A model generated the notes under the pieces. The model ran no database searches. It worked only from the letters and a program-made list of their open reading frames with translations, and had not been told where the DNA came from. From NCBI RefSeq assembly GCF_012290005.1, contig NZ_JAAXMS010000005.1, forward strand, positions 310,001 to 374,000: 64,000 bases of DNA. The letters run 5' to 3'. The translations under genes were made by a program, and so were the position numbers. Each line of letters opens with the position of its first letter. Position 1 is the stretch's first letter. This DNA comes from Crateriforma spongiae. GTDB taxonomy: Bacteria; Planctomycetota; Planctomycetia; Pirellulales; Pirellulaceae. Below, one piece after another: positions 47,902 to 56,903 of the stretch.

Positions 47902-50328
47902 TCATCTTGGAATGACGAGTCCGATTACCGAGTTGGCCGGCACCAGGATCGGTTGATCCGGGGCGTAGTGAAAGTCGAAACGATACGGCTGGATCAAGGT
48001 CGGGTCATGCTCGTTGCCGATCAGCGGATGGCCCGCGGTCATCATCAGGCATTCCGCTCGGCGATTCGCGATGCCCGGCAAGCCCAATTGAAGCGACTGC
48101 CATGATGCCGATTCGCGGCTGATCAAAACCACGCCATAACTGTCTGGACGCTGAAAGACAACCGCCTTCACGCCGTCACTTTGCTCGTTGTTCACGGCCA
48201 AACGTGACTCGCCCCGGCACCATGCGTAAATGCAATGCATCGCATGTTCCGGCCGACCGTAAAACGCAGCATCAGGATCGGCTGTGGTCGGTCCCACGAT
48301 CTGGGAGAACCAGTATCCGTTGTACAGACACCATTTGTTGGCACCCACCACCAAAGGTGATTCGATCAGCGTACGCCACATGTCGGCAACCAAAACGGGT
48401 GACGTCACCGAGGTCATGAATTCTCGGTCCTTTGTGTTGCCCATTCCGAATTCGCTGATGATCGTCGGCAACGTGTGTCCCAACTGCTCCTGCATGATGC
48501 GTTCGACATCGTACAGCAGCGCGGGGATCCTATCGGCGCTTCGAGTGGCTGGACTGAACTGGTCCGGTCGAGCCTCCATCGCGCTCTTGGCAAGCTGAAA
48601 TCGCGGAGAATGATAAATGTGAAATTGAAAGGCGTCGGCGTAACGTCCGGCCTGTGCCAAAACGGTGGCGTTCCACTCAGGTTGGCTGTATCCATTCATC
48701 ACAACCGTGATGGACGGATCGCGTTCCTTCATCGCTCGAACGTACTTCGGAAAGGCTTTGGCATATTCATCGGCCGTGCAGGACCCCGTCGGATCGGGAC
48801 CATACGATTCGTTCCCGACCTCCCAGTACTTCACGCCGTACGGCTCGGGATGCCCGTTCTGGGCTCTCAGGCGGCCAAACGATGTGTCCACGGACCCGTT
48901 GCAGTACTCAACCCAATCCGCCGCCAATTGGACACGATCCGGCGCTGTCTTCAGGTAGGAAAACACGTAAGGATGGCGGACACCTTTGGGATGTTCGTTC
49001 GGGTCAATCCGTTGCGGATGATCTTTGCAGAAGGCCGTGGTGATGATCGGCGTGATGGATTCCCGCTGACAAAATTGCAGGAACTCGTCGACACCAAATC
49101 GTGCGATTCCTCGCCCGGTGCCGTCGTGATAGTTCAGAATTTCCCCGCGTGTTTCCAACGGGCCGACCGTGTCTTTCCAATTGAAAATGTCGGCGTTGCA
49201 TCCGCCTGGATACCGCAGAAACGTGATTCCCATCGGCCGAAAAAGATCCAGGAAAGGCTGGCGAAAGTTCCCCTGTCGCGAATCGTAAATCTCGTTGAAG
49301 TTCTGTGTGTTGACGTTGTTGCCGAATACCAAGGGTGCGACCGCGAATGTCTTTGACGCATCTGCAGTCAACGTCACCTGGGATGAAACATCGGCGCCGT
49401 TGATGATCTGCGATGTCCGTTCCCGCAAACAAGCGATCTCCAACACACGGTCGTTCAACGCTTGGTCCGAAAGGCGGGACAGGCCGGTGTGCAATTGATC
49501 GGCACGGGTGTCAAACGCGGTGGCCAAATTGGAAGCGAAGTCATCGAGACCGGGGGGACTCGGCCCAGACGACTCGGATGCTCCTGCCAACAGAACCTGT
49601 CTTGCGTCCGCGTTCCAATACTGTTTGGGGACATAAAGATCGTCCTTCATCAGTTGAACGGTTCCACCGGGCAGACGTTTCACTGTCAATGAATCTGCCG
49701 TCAGCGATTCGAAGGCGCGGCGTTGCTGCTCGGCCAAAAACCGCTCCAGTGATGCTTGATCGCGAAAACGCGGATCCACACGAATTGTAAGATCCGCCCA
49801 CGATGCTTTGCCGGAACAGGCTTGCATTCCAATGGATACCGCGGCCCATTCCAAATCCTCTGGCATGTTGACGACGTAGCGATGCCGTTGCCAATCGAAG
49901 GTGCCGAAGAAGTCGCTGAACTCGGTTCCGGAGTATTCCGGTTTGTTGGCACCCTTGGCCTTCCAACTCAGCATGGCTTTGGCGTTGTAGTAGTGTTCTC
50001 GCCCGGTGACCACTTTGTCAGCTTTTCGCCAAACGTCGATCAGAACAGCCTTTCCGGCGACCCGATCGATTGGCAACCGACGCGTAAAAGTGCGGGTGAC
50101 TCCGGCATCGATCGTCATGCTGATCGCCGGATTGCCGTTGGGACCCGTCACGCTGGTGACATGTGCTTTGTCATTGCGTACGCCCTGCCATGCGGGCAAC
50201 GTCGGATCTTCGAAGGTCTCGCGCAGGATGACTTCGCCCGGGCCCGATTCAGCCTGAGCCACTGCGCCAAATCGAATGAAAGCCACCAACGACAACAATG
50301 CAAAACACGAAACGAATCTGGGACGCAT
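47902..50328 (-). CDS. Secreted alpha-L-arabinofuranosidase-like (GH51-type) protein
   Basis: Exported clan GH-A hydrolase of 808 residues. Signal peptide, then a beta-sandwich module (about 30-190, possible CBM), a helical linker and a catalytic barrel (about 305-700) with a C-terminal beta domain. The putative acid/base is the Glu in VKYWEVGNESYGPDPT and the nucleophile the Glu in TIISEFGMG. FGNNVNTQNFNEIY and ITFLRYPGGCNADIFNW are typical of arabinofuranosidases. AAAGGAA lies close upstream of the ATG at 50328. It lies 202 bp downstream of the lyase-GH97 gene on the same strand, so the two may form an operon for one polysaccharide. Confidence 0.83.
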   Translation of the reverse strand: MRPRFVSCFALLSLVAFIRFGAVAQAESGPGEVILRETFEDPTLPAWQGVRNDKAHVTSVTGPNGNPAISMTIDAGVTRTFTRRLPIDRVAGKAVLIDVWRKADKVVTGREHYYNAKAMLSWKAKGANKPEYSGTEFSDFFGTFDWQRHRYVVNMPEDLEWAAVSIGMQACSGKASWADLTIRVDPRFRDQASLERFLAEQQRRAFESLTADSLTVKRLPGGTVQLMKDDLYVPKQYWNADARQVLLAGASESSGPSPPGLDDFASNLATAFDTRADQLHTGLSRLSDQALNDRVLEIACLRERTSQIINGADVSSQVTLTADASKTFAVAPLVFGNNVNTQNFNEIYDSRQGNFRQPFLDLFRPMGITFLRYPGGCNADIFNWKDTVGPLETRGEILNYHDGTGRGIARFGVDEFLQFCQRESITPIITTAFCKDHPQRIDPNEHPKGVRHPYVFSYLKTAPDRVQLAADWVEYCNGSVDTSFGRLRAQNGHPEPYGVKYWEVGNESYGPDPTGSCTADEYAKAFPKYVRAMKERDPSITVVMNGYSQPEWNATVLAQAGRYADAFQFHIYHSPRFQLAKSAMEARPDQFSPATRSADRIPALLYDVERIMQEQLGHTLPTIISEFGMGNTKDREFMTSVTSPVLVADMWRTLIESPLVVGANKWCLYNGYWFSQIVGPTTADPDAAFYGRPEHAMHCIYAWCRGESRLAVNNEQSDGVKAVVFQRPDSYGVVLISRESASWQSLQLGLPGIANRRAECLMMTAGHPLIGNEHDPTLIQPYRFDFHYAPDQPILVPANSVIGLVIPR

Positions 50329-50530
50329 GTTGGGGATTCCTTTGATGCTGGACGATGGCACCGCAGTGGTGTGTGAACCCATGCACTTCGGTCACCAGGC
50401 ATCGTACCTCCGGTCCTGCTCGTTCAGCGATGCGTCAACTTGATGCAGGCAGCATCGTGGAGTGAGGCAGTGGATCGATGGCCTCACAGACTCTGACGCG
50501 GTAGCCAATCCCTCGACTGTTGTCGGCCTC

Positions 50531-53500
50531 CTACGGCCGGTTGGTCGGGAAAATCCAGACCGCATGACCGCTGCCCTGGCTGATGGTCGCGTTGATCACG
50601 TCGTCGGCGGTGACATTTCGTGTATGAATCGACACCTTCAGCTTGTCGCGTGGATCTTCGGCGAAAATCTTCGCGGTGTAGTCGCCGGTATCCAAAAAGT
50701 CCAAAGGAATTTCCTGTTGTGTCGCTTCGTCCACGATCGTTCCCACGAACCATTGATCACCACTGCGGCGGGCGACCGTCATGGATTCGCCCACCACGCC
50801 ATGGATGACTTTGGAATCATCCCAAGTGGTCGGCATCGCTTTCCAAAATTCCAGCTCCGGAAACGACCGACCCGCATAACGATCGGCCTGGTCGTACCAG
50901 TGCAGGTATTGAAGCGGACTGTAAAAGACCACGCCCAGCGCCAGTTGGAACGAACGGCTGACCACGCGATTGTCCAAGTAGCACGGCGTGTAATCGCCGG
51001 CACCGGCGATCATCCGAGCAAAGGATGTGGTCAAGACGTTTTGTGGCGGATTGCGACGACTCGCTCGTTCTTCGTTTCCCAAAATGCCTTCGACGGTCAG
51101 CAAATGCGGGTAGGTGCGTTCGATGCCCGTCAGACGAAAATTGTCGTGAATGTCCACGACCAATTCATATTCCGCCGCCTTTCTAATACAGGCAAACAGA
51201 AAACGCATGTCTGATTGGCTGCGCCAATCGACGAATCCCATTTTGACTCCGGATAGACCCCATTGCCGGTAAGTCCGGAACGTATTGTCCAAGTCATATC
51301 TGGCCATCGCGATCTTGTTGATGTAACAGATAACGCCGATTCCGTGCTCGTCGGCGTATCGGATCGCTTCCGGCATATCGATTTCATCAATGACCGTCAC
51401 GGGATTCGATTTGGCGTCACGTTCCGGACCGTACCATCCGGCGTCAAAGTGAACGTACTGGTAATTGTTCGCGGCGGCGTAATCGACAATTGCTTTGGCG
51501 CCGGCAGTCGTCAGGCTGCTGCGCCAGACCTTGCCGGGCTTGATCCATGAAGTATCCTCCAACGCGCACGGCGGCGACAGATTTTGCAGCAGGTAGTGAT
51601 TTTCGACCAACGTCCCCGGTTGTTCGGAAACCATCACGACCCGCCATGGTGTCGACAAAGGCAATGATGCGGAAACCGTTCCGTGGCGGAAACGGCTGAT
51701 CAGACGGTTCGGCCCATTTCGATCCAACGACAGCGGGGCGTAGTTTTCCAGATCGCCTGCTTCAGCGATGGCCACAAAGTGCGCGTCGGTTTCGACCAAC
51801 AAAGGACGGATGCCATGGTCGCCCATTTCCGATAGACGGACTTTGCTGTATTCCGCTTGGGGATAATCGTCCCAATAGACAAAGTGATCTTCAGTGAACT
51901 GAAACTCTGTGTTTTCCGATTCGATCTTCAGTTCCGTCTTGCCATCATGATCCGGAATCACATAACGAAACGCGACGCCTTCGTCATAAGCACGAAAGAG
52001 AAGTGTCAAACGCCGTGGAATTTGGCTGTTATAGTCCTGGTCTGAGTCATCTGACTGGGATGATCGCAAGTGAACGATGCACTCATTGAAGGCATCGGGG
52101 TAATGACTCTTGGATCCAACCACAGGTTCCCAACTGGATTGTTGGCTTTTGGTTTCGGTACCTTCAACGATGTAGGGTGGTCGGAGATGTCCGCCGCCGA
52201 TCTCAAGCCCCAGCTGTGAGTTCGACAAGACGGTTTGGCCTTTGTAGGTGACTTGGTACTGTGGCGTTCCCGAAATCAAAGAAAAGTGGATCGCGTGGTT
52301 TTGCGATGGCGACATCACAACGATCGAATCATCCCCTGGGTTCGCCGCTTGCCCGGAAAACATCAACGTCTCCATGGCGGACGACTGATGACGTCGACGC
52401 CTACGTTCGCGTCGTTGCGGCGATTCTTCGCGATCACGGTCGACGCCCGCGCGGCTATCCGGACGGGACTGTGTCAGGAAGTCTTGTCGAAGCTTGATTG
52501 CGGCCATCCGCGTGTACGGTGCATTCAGACCCAAACGGCCCTCGTAGTGATTCAGGACCTTTTCGTACATCGGTCTCAATCGTCCACGACTGTCATCGGA
52601 GATGGACTTGTAGTGATAACGACCCTCGAAGCTTCGGTAGGGTTCGTACGGGACATCAAAACCCAGGTTGTACTTTGCCGTGTATTCAAATCCGGCCAAC
52701 AATCGATGGTCTAACGCCGCATACAAGTCGATGTCTTGATTCCAAGCGATTTCTGCGGTGCAGGCAAGGAAGTCCAAGCCCATCTGGGTGTGCGCTTGGT
52801 CACGCCCGCTTTCCTGGCACTGGCCCGAGGGTTTGAAGTAGTTTCCAATCGCGCCGTTGCCGTCGCCGGACAGAAAATAGTTTACCCCACGATCAAACAT
52901 GGCTTGATCATCCAGATACACGCCCATCGCCAACATGGTTTGCATCATGGATGCGTCCCAATTGCCGTTGGCTGAGGGATAGAAGTCTTTGATGATTGGG
53001 TAAAACACTTCACGCAGCATGCGGGCAAAGCGATCTTGGTCGGATGGTGACCAATCGTCCCAGGTGTGCTTCAGCAATTCCGCCGCATTGCAAAACTCAT
53101 AGCCCTCCATCCCGATCAGCAAACGCGCGTCATGGTTGGACACGGATCGCAGCGTGCTGGACCACGCATTCAAAATTTCCGCGGACTTTTCGGCATGGCC
53201 CCGATTGTCGGTCAATACCCACAGGACGGCGTGGCGATAGGCGGCACTTGCGTCATTACTGAAATCGGATGAACCGATGTTCGGTCGGTTATACGGCCCA
53301 CGTTCGACATGGGCATGTGGTGTGGGGTTCCAATTCAAATCGGCATACCGCGACGACCGCACGTCTTTCCACGCGTCTGCCCAAGGCTGATGGCCGGAAG
53401 CCAGTTTTGCTTTGACGAAAGCAATGTCATCAGCCGTGTGGCTGATTCCAGGGTGTTGGAATTCCGCATGTGACCAGGGACTCGCTGTCAAAGTGAAGCA

Positions 53501-53536
53501 AGTGATTGCGAAAAAGATGGGTAGGCAACGAGTCAT
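50531..53536 (-). CDS. Alginate-lyase-type / GH97 bifunctional enzyme
   Basis: Exported protein of 1001 residues with two catalytic-type modules. Residues 25-350 resemble the alginate lyase (alpha/alpha toroid, PL38-like) fold: FQHPGISHTADDIAFVKAKL, NGNWDASMMQTMLAMGVY and QESGRDQAHTQMGLDFLAC. A 40-50 residue Arg-rich linker (RRERRRRRHQSS) follows. From about residue 403 a complete GH97 enzyme begins: N-terminal beta-sandwich, barrel (YQYVHFDAGWYGPERD; SGVKMGFVDWRSQSD; LLTVEGILGNEE) and C-terminal beta domain. In retaining GH97 enzymes the position after VK-x is the Asp nucleophile; here it is Gly (VKMGF), as in inverting SusB-like members, which suggests an inverting alpha-glycosidase. The joint is in one uninterrupted frame. 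Confidence 0.82.
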   Translation of the reverse strand: MTRCLPIFFAITCFTLTASPWSHAEFQHPGISHTADDIAFVKAKLASGHQPWADAWKDVRSSRYADLNWNPTPHAHVERGPYNRPNIGSSDFSNDASAAYRHAVLWVLTDNRGHAEKSAEILNAWSSTLRSVSNHDARLLIGMEGYEFCNAAELLKHTWDDWSPSDQDRFARMLREVFYPIIKDFYPSANGNWDASMMQTMLAMGVYLDDQAMFDRGVNYFLSGDGNGAIGNYFKPSGQCQESGRDQAHTQMGLDFLACTAEIAWNQDIDLYAALDHRLLAGFEYTAKYNLGFDVPYEPYRSFEGRYHYKSISDDSRGRLRPMYEKVLNHYEGRLGLNAPYTRMAAIKLRQDFLTQSRPDSRAGVDRDREESPQRRERRRRRHQSSAMETLMFSGQAANPGDDSIVVMSPSQNHAIHFSLISGTPQYQVTYKGQTVLSNSQLGLEIGGGHLRPPYIVEGTETKSQQSSWEPVVGSKSHYPDAFNECIVHLRSSQSDDSDQDYNSQIPRRLTLLFRAYDEGVAFRYVIPDHDGKTELKIESENTEFQFTEDHFVYWDDYPQAEYSKVRLSEMGDHGIRPLLVETDAHFVAIAEAGDLENYAPLSLDRNGPNRLISRFRHGTVSASLPLSTPWRVVMVSEQPGTLVENHYLLQNLSPPCALEDTSWIKPGKVWRSSLTTAGAKAIVDYAAANNYQYVHFDAGWYGPERDAKSNPVTVIDEIDMPEAIRYADEHGIGVICYINKIAMARYDLDNTFRTYRQWGLSGVKMGFVDWRSQSDMRFLFACIRKAAEYELVVDIHDNFRLTGIERTYPHLLTVEGILGNEERASRRNPPQNVLTTSFARMIAGAGDYTPCYLDNRVVSRSFQLALGVVFYSPLQYLHWYDQADRYAGRSFPELEFWKAMPTTWDDSKVIHGVVGESMTVARRSGDQWFVGTIVDEATQQEIPLDFLDTGDYTAKIFAEDPRDKLKVSIHTRNVTADDVINATISQGSGHAVWIFPTNRP

Positions 53537-53766
53537 TGATCTGGCGTCTGAACAGGCGTCAAAAGTCTGCGGTTGGCTTCTGCGAAAGCAATCCGCCCGG
53601 CTGGATGTACGAATGATCAAGTCGTGATAGATCACCCAGGACGCGACCGATGGATGATGATTTGATCGTCGGCGACGATTCTAGCTGGCCGTATGTCGTG
53701 ATGGGACCTTCACGCTGACCATCGCACGAAAACCGACAAATCACCGCAGCACTTGGGCTGTCGCAA

Positions 53767-54297
53767 CTACAATTCCGTCTGCAGCAGCTTTGCAAACAGC
53801 ACATGAAGCAACTGTTGTTTTCGTATCGAGTTGCTCGGCAACTGTTGCCGGACTTCGTCAACGGTCATCCAACGATGATCGGCAACCTCCGCCGGATTGC
53901 AAACGATTGGCGTATCTTCGGACACCTTGATTAGCGCCCCGTAATAGGCTTTGCCTTGCATTGGACGGACGGAAAATTCGACATCGCGACTGCCTTCACG
54001 TTCGGGAATGGCCTTGCGACCCAGCCAGACCGATCGGCGGAAATGCAACTGTCGTTTGCCAATGCCTAGTTCCACGTCCATGCACTGCGCTGTTGCCTGC
54101 TCGACGGACACGTTTGGCGGAATACCCTCTTGCGGTGGCATCCATGCGCCTCGTCCGGCCGCGGGCTTGACCATAAGAAAAACATCCCGCTGAAGCGACT
54201 GGATCAGGCAGATGACCACGGGGCGATAACCCAACAACCGCTCACGTGTCGGGCGGTCGTAGGCCAGTTTTCCGGCCACCTTGATCCAATCAAGCAT
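53767..54297 (-). CDS. Nudix-fold protein with degraded catalytic box
   Basis: Cytoplasmic protein of 176 residues with Nudix-like beginning and end (VICLIQSLQRDVFLMVKP; VADHRWMTVDEVRQQLP). In the Nudix box, PQEGIPPNVSVEQATAQCMDVELGI (read as two parts), the RE pair is QC and only one of the later Glu residues remains. Most metal ligands of a hydrolase are therefore missing, so it may bind a nucleotide or sugar without hydrolysing it. AAGGA lies 5 nt before the ATG at 54297, which is why that start is preferred over 54360. Confidence 0.7.
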   Translation of the reverse strand: MLDWIKVAGKLAYDRPTRERLLGYRPVVICLIQSLQRDVFLMVKPAAGRGAWMPPQEGIPPNVSVEQATAQCMDVELGIGKRQLHFRRSVWLGRKAIPEREGSRDVEFSVRPMQGKAYYGALIKVSEDTPIVCNPAEVADHRWMTVDEVRQQLPSNSIRKQQLLHVLFAKLLQTEL

Positions 54298-54422
54298 CAC
54301 TTTCCTTTCCGGGAATTTTCCGCGGGTCTTCCGCATCGCGTTGGGAATCGTAGTTTGGAAAAGCATTCGATCGTAATAGGTCACTCAGCGGCCGCAGACG
54401 CCCGGGCATTGACGCCCGAGGA

Positions 54423-55346
54423 TCAATGGACCCAGTGAAACTTCTTTGCCGACAAGACGGATTCACCGTCCCATCGATAGGCCACGAGTTTTCCACCTTT
54501 GGCCACGCTGTAATCTGTGCAAACCACGTTTGACGCCAACGGCGTCGGCGTGCCGGTCAACCAGTAATGCCCCACGAAGACAGGCGGTGCATCGGGCCGG
54601 TATCCATCTTGATTTTTGAGGACGCCCGGGGCGATGGCGATGTCTGGAACGTCGTCCGATCCTAGATGATAGCCACGATAGGTTCGGCCGTTGGCGGCTT
54701 CGTACCATTTCACTCGGACCGTGTCTCGCGGATGCCCGGACTTGTCCCGGATCTGTTGTCCAGGTGGCATTCTGATTTCTGGTCCCTTCAACACGTCTTC
54801 GATAGCGGCGTGTCGATCACTGCCGGTTTGCATGGCATCGAAGAAAAATTCCGCGGTGAATCTTCCGCGTGTTTGCAACGACCGCCGAATTTCGTCGATC
54901 TGGTCATCTTGCCAAGCTGCATGCACCACTCGGACCCCGTTCTGTTCGATGGCGACGGGCAGCGTCCGGAACCATGCGACCGCGTCGGCCAATTCACTGT
55001 TGGACAATTGGTCCAATGTGGCTTGGTGTTGCTTCTGATTCTTTCTCGAATGTTCACGGAACCACCGATCCTTGGTGCCAGGAACGGCCGTGTGAAATGC
55101 GACGGCATTGAATTCGTGATTGCCCATCACCACGACCGCATCACCGGCATCGACCATCGTGCGAACGATTCGAATCGCATTGGCAATTTCGGGTCCACGA
55201 TCAATCAAATCGCCGACGAACAACGCTTGCCGATCCGGATGACGAAAACCATGACCGTGAGGATGATACCCGAGATCCAGCAACAACATCCGCAACGCAT
55301 CGGCGTGCCCATGGATGTCACCGATGATGTCAAAGTGCTGTGGCAC
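54423..55346 (-). CDS. PPP-type metallophosphoesterase
   Basis: Cytoplasmic phosphatase of 307 residues in the calcineurin-like superfamily (PrpE/PPP-type). The metal-binding motifs are GDIHGHADAL at the N-terminus, GDLIDRGPEI and GNHEFNAVAF, followed by late His ligands in FVGHYWLTG. It starts with GTG and an AGGA about 10 nt upstream. Candidate substrates are phosphoproteins or dinucleoside polyphosphates; the sequence does not decide. It is upstream of the Nudix-like gene on the same strand, with 125 bp between. Confidence 0.88.
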   Translation of the reverse strand: MPQHFDIIGDIHGHADALRMLLLDLGYHPHGHGFRHPDRQALFVGDLIDRGPEIANAIRIVRTMVDAGDAVVVMGNHEFNAVAFHTAVPGTKDRWFREHSRKNQKQHQATLDQLSNSELADAVAWFRTLPVAIEQNGVRVVHAAWQDDQIDEIRRSLQTRGRFTAEFFFDAMQTGSDRHAAIEDVLKGPEIRMPPGQQIRDKSGHPRDTVRVKWYEAANGRTYRGYHLGSDDVPDIAIAPGVLKNQDGYRPDAPPVFVGHYWLTGTPTPLASNVVCTDYSVAKGGKLVAYRWDGESVLSAKKFHWVH

Positions 55347-55910
55347 CGAAAGTCCATCCTAAGTTTAATTCGGGGTCACGTCTTCGGATTCGCTTGTCGC
55401 TCCGCCCCATTCCGAAACGAACTTGTCGCGAAAGGGAAAAGGCCTGAACGCCGGGGGGCAAATCGGCGATTCATCCACCGCCGTTAACAATCGCGGAACA
55501 ACCCGATTCGCCAAGCGGCGGCGCAGCATACTTGAAAACATACGGCGCCTCGAGACGATCCCAGGATCCAGAGGGACCGTTGGGTGGAGGCGGCATGGTG
55601 GGCACGCCCGGGCGAATCGTGCCCGATCGAGTGCCGCGCGCGGTGGACGTCTTCTGTGCACATACTGACATTCCTGTTTCGCCACCTGTTCGCCGCTGGG
55701 CAATCGGTTCGCCCGCGACGCCCAGCGCCAGCACGATCCGGCCCGGATCAACGCATGGATTGGCATGGGGGGATTCTGGCACAGCGCTTGCAAAACAACA
55801 ACGCTTGCAAACCAGTGATTGCCGTCCCCAAAACCGAATCCGACGACAAACCATCCTTCACCGTCCTATCCCAACCCATCGCCTCTTATCCCAGCACTTG
55901 AGCCAAACGT
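55347..55910. other. Divergent intergenic region, phosphatase/AcuI-like
   Basis: 564 bp without a convincing gene. Several frames are open here (for example minus strand 55471-55854), but they are Pro/Gly/Arg-rich and carry no recognisable domain. No repeat or clear promoter was identified. Confidence 0.4.
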
Positions 55911-56903
55911 ATGACATTCAAAGCAGTGGTCGTTGAAAAATCAGGTGACGAAAGCGTCGACGTGTCCGTGCAAGATCTGACCGAAGATCAGTTACCCGAA
56001 GGCGACGTGACGGTCGCGGTCCAATACACGACGGTGAACTATAAAGACGGACTCTGTTTGCGACCGAAAAACGGCTTGGTGCGTCAATACCCGCACGTGC
56101 CGGGTGTGGACTTTGCCGGAACCGTCGAGGCGTCCAGCGATTCGCGATACAAACCCGGCGATCAAGTGGTCCTAACGGGGTGGCGCGTCGGTGAAATCCA
56201 CTGGGGGGGATTTTCGCAAAAGGCTCGCGTCAATGCGGATTGGCTGGTGCCCTTGCCCGATGGTTTGTCGACCAAGCAAGCCATGGCCGTGGGCACCGCC
56301 GGCATGGCGGCCATGCTGGCCGTGATCGCCTTGGAAGACCACGGTCTGAAGCCGGATCAGGGCGATGTCTTGGTCACCGGTGCCGCCGGCGGCGTTGGGT
56401 CCATTGCGACAACGATTTTGGGCCATCTGGGATACGGAGTTGCCGCGGTGACGGGCCGACCGGAAACCGCCGACTATCTGAAGTCACTGGGGGCAAAACG
56501 TATCGTCGAACGCAGCGAATTGGACCACGTGACCAAGCGACCGTTGGAATCCGAAACTTGGGCCGGTTGTGTCGACGCGGTCGGTGGTGAAATGTTGGCC
56601 CGCATCTTGGGGCAGATGAAATACGGCGCGTCAGTCGCCGCGGTCGGGCTAGCCGGTGGCGCGAAGCTGCCTGCCAGCGTGATTCCGTTCTTGCTTCGCG
56701 GTGTCAACTTGTTGGGAATCGACAGTGTGATGCAACCATTTGATGCTCGCGTTCGTGCTTGGCAACGGATCGCAACAGACCTACCCATGGACAAGGTGGA
56801 AACGACTATCCGGCTGGCAACTTTGGCGGATGTTCCCCAGTTGGGCGAAGACATTCTTGACGGACAAGTCAAAGGACGGGTCGTGGTCGATGTGAATGCT
56901 TAG
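55911..56903 (+). CDS. AcuI/YhdH-type acrylyl-CoA reductase (MDR family)
   Basis: Cytoplasmic NADPH-dependent medium-chain reductase of 330 residues. AcuI-type enzymes reduce acrylyl-CoA to propionyl-CoA, for example in DMSP or 3-hydroxypropionate metabolism. Markers are TTVNYKDGLCL, VPGVDFAGTVEAS, GWRVGEIHWGGFSQKARV, the nucleotide-binding VLVTGAAGGVGSIAT, and GSVAAVGLAGG-like phrases near 240. There are no zinc ligands, as expected for this branch. No other acrylate or propionyl-CoA gene is visible nearby, so the pathway is not confirmed. Its TAG stop overlaps the TAA stop of the opposing flavoprotein gene (56900-56903). Confidence 0.92.
   Translation: MTFKAVVVEKSGDESVDVSVQDLTEDQLPEGDVTVAVQYTTVNYKDGLCLRPKNGLVRQYPHVPGVDFAGTVEASSDSRYKPGDQVVLTGWRVGEIHWGGFSQKARVNADWLVPLPDGLSTKQAMAVGTAGMAAMLAVIALEDHGLKPDQGDVLVTGAAGGVGSIATTILGHLGYGVAAVTGRPETADYLKSLGAKRIVERSELDHVTKRPLESETWAGCVDAVGGEMLARILGQMKYGASVAAVGLAGGAKLPASVIPFLLRGVNLLGIDSVMQPFDARVRAWQRIATDLPMDKVETTIRLATLADVPQLGEDILDGQVKGRVVVDVNA

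Noticed and set aside
55471-55854. Cys/Pro-rich frame on the minus strand
   Set aside because: No homology, no ribosome-binding site and composition typical of random GC-rich frames.
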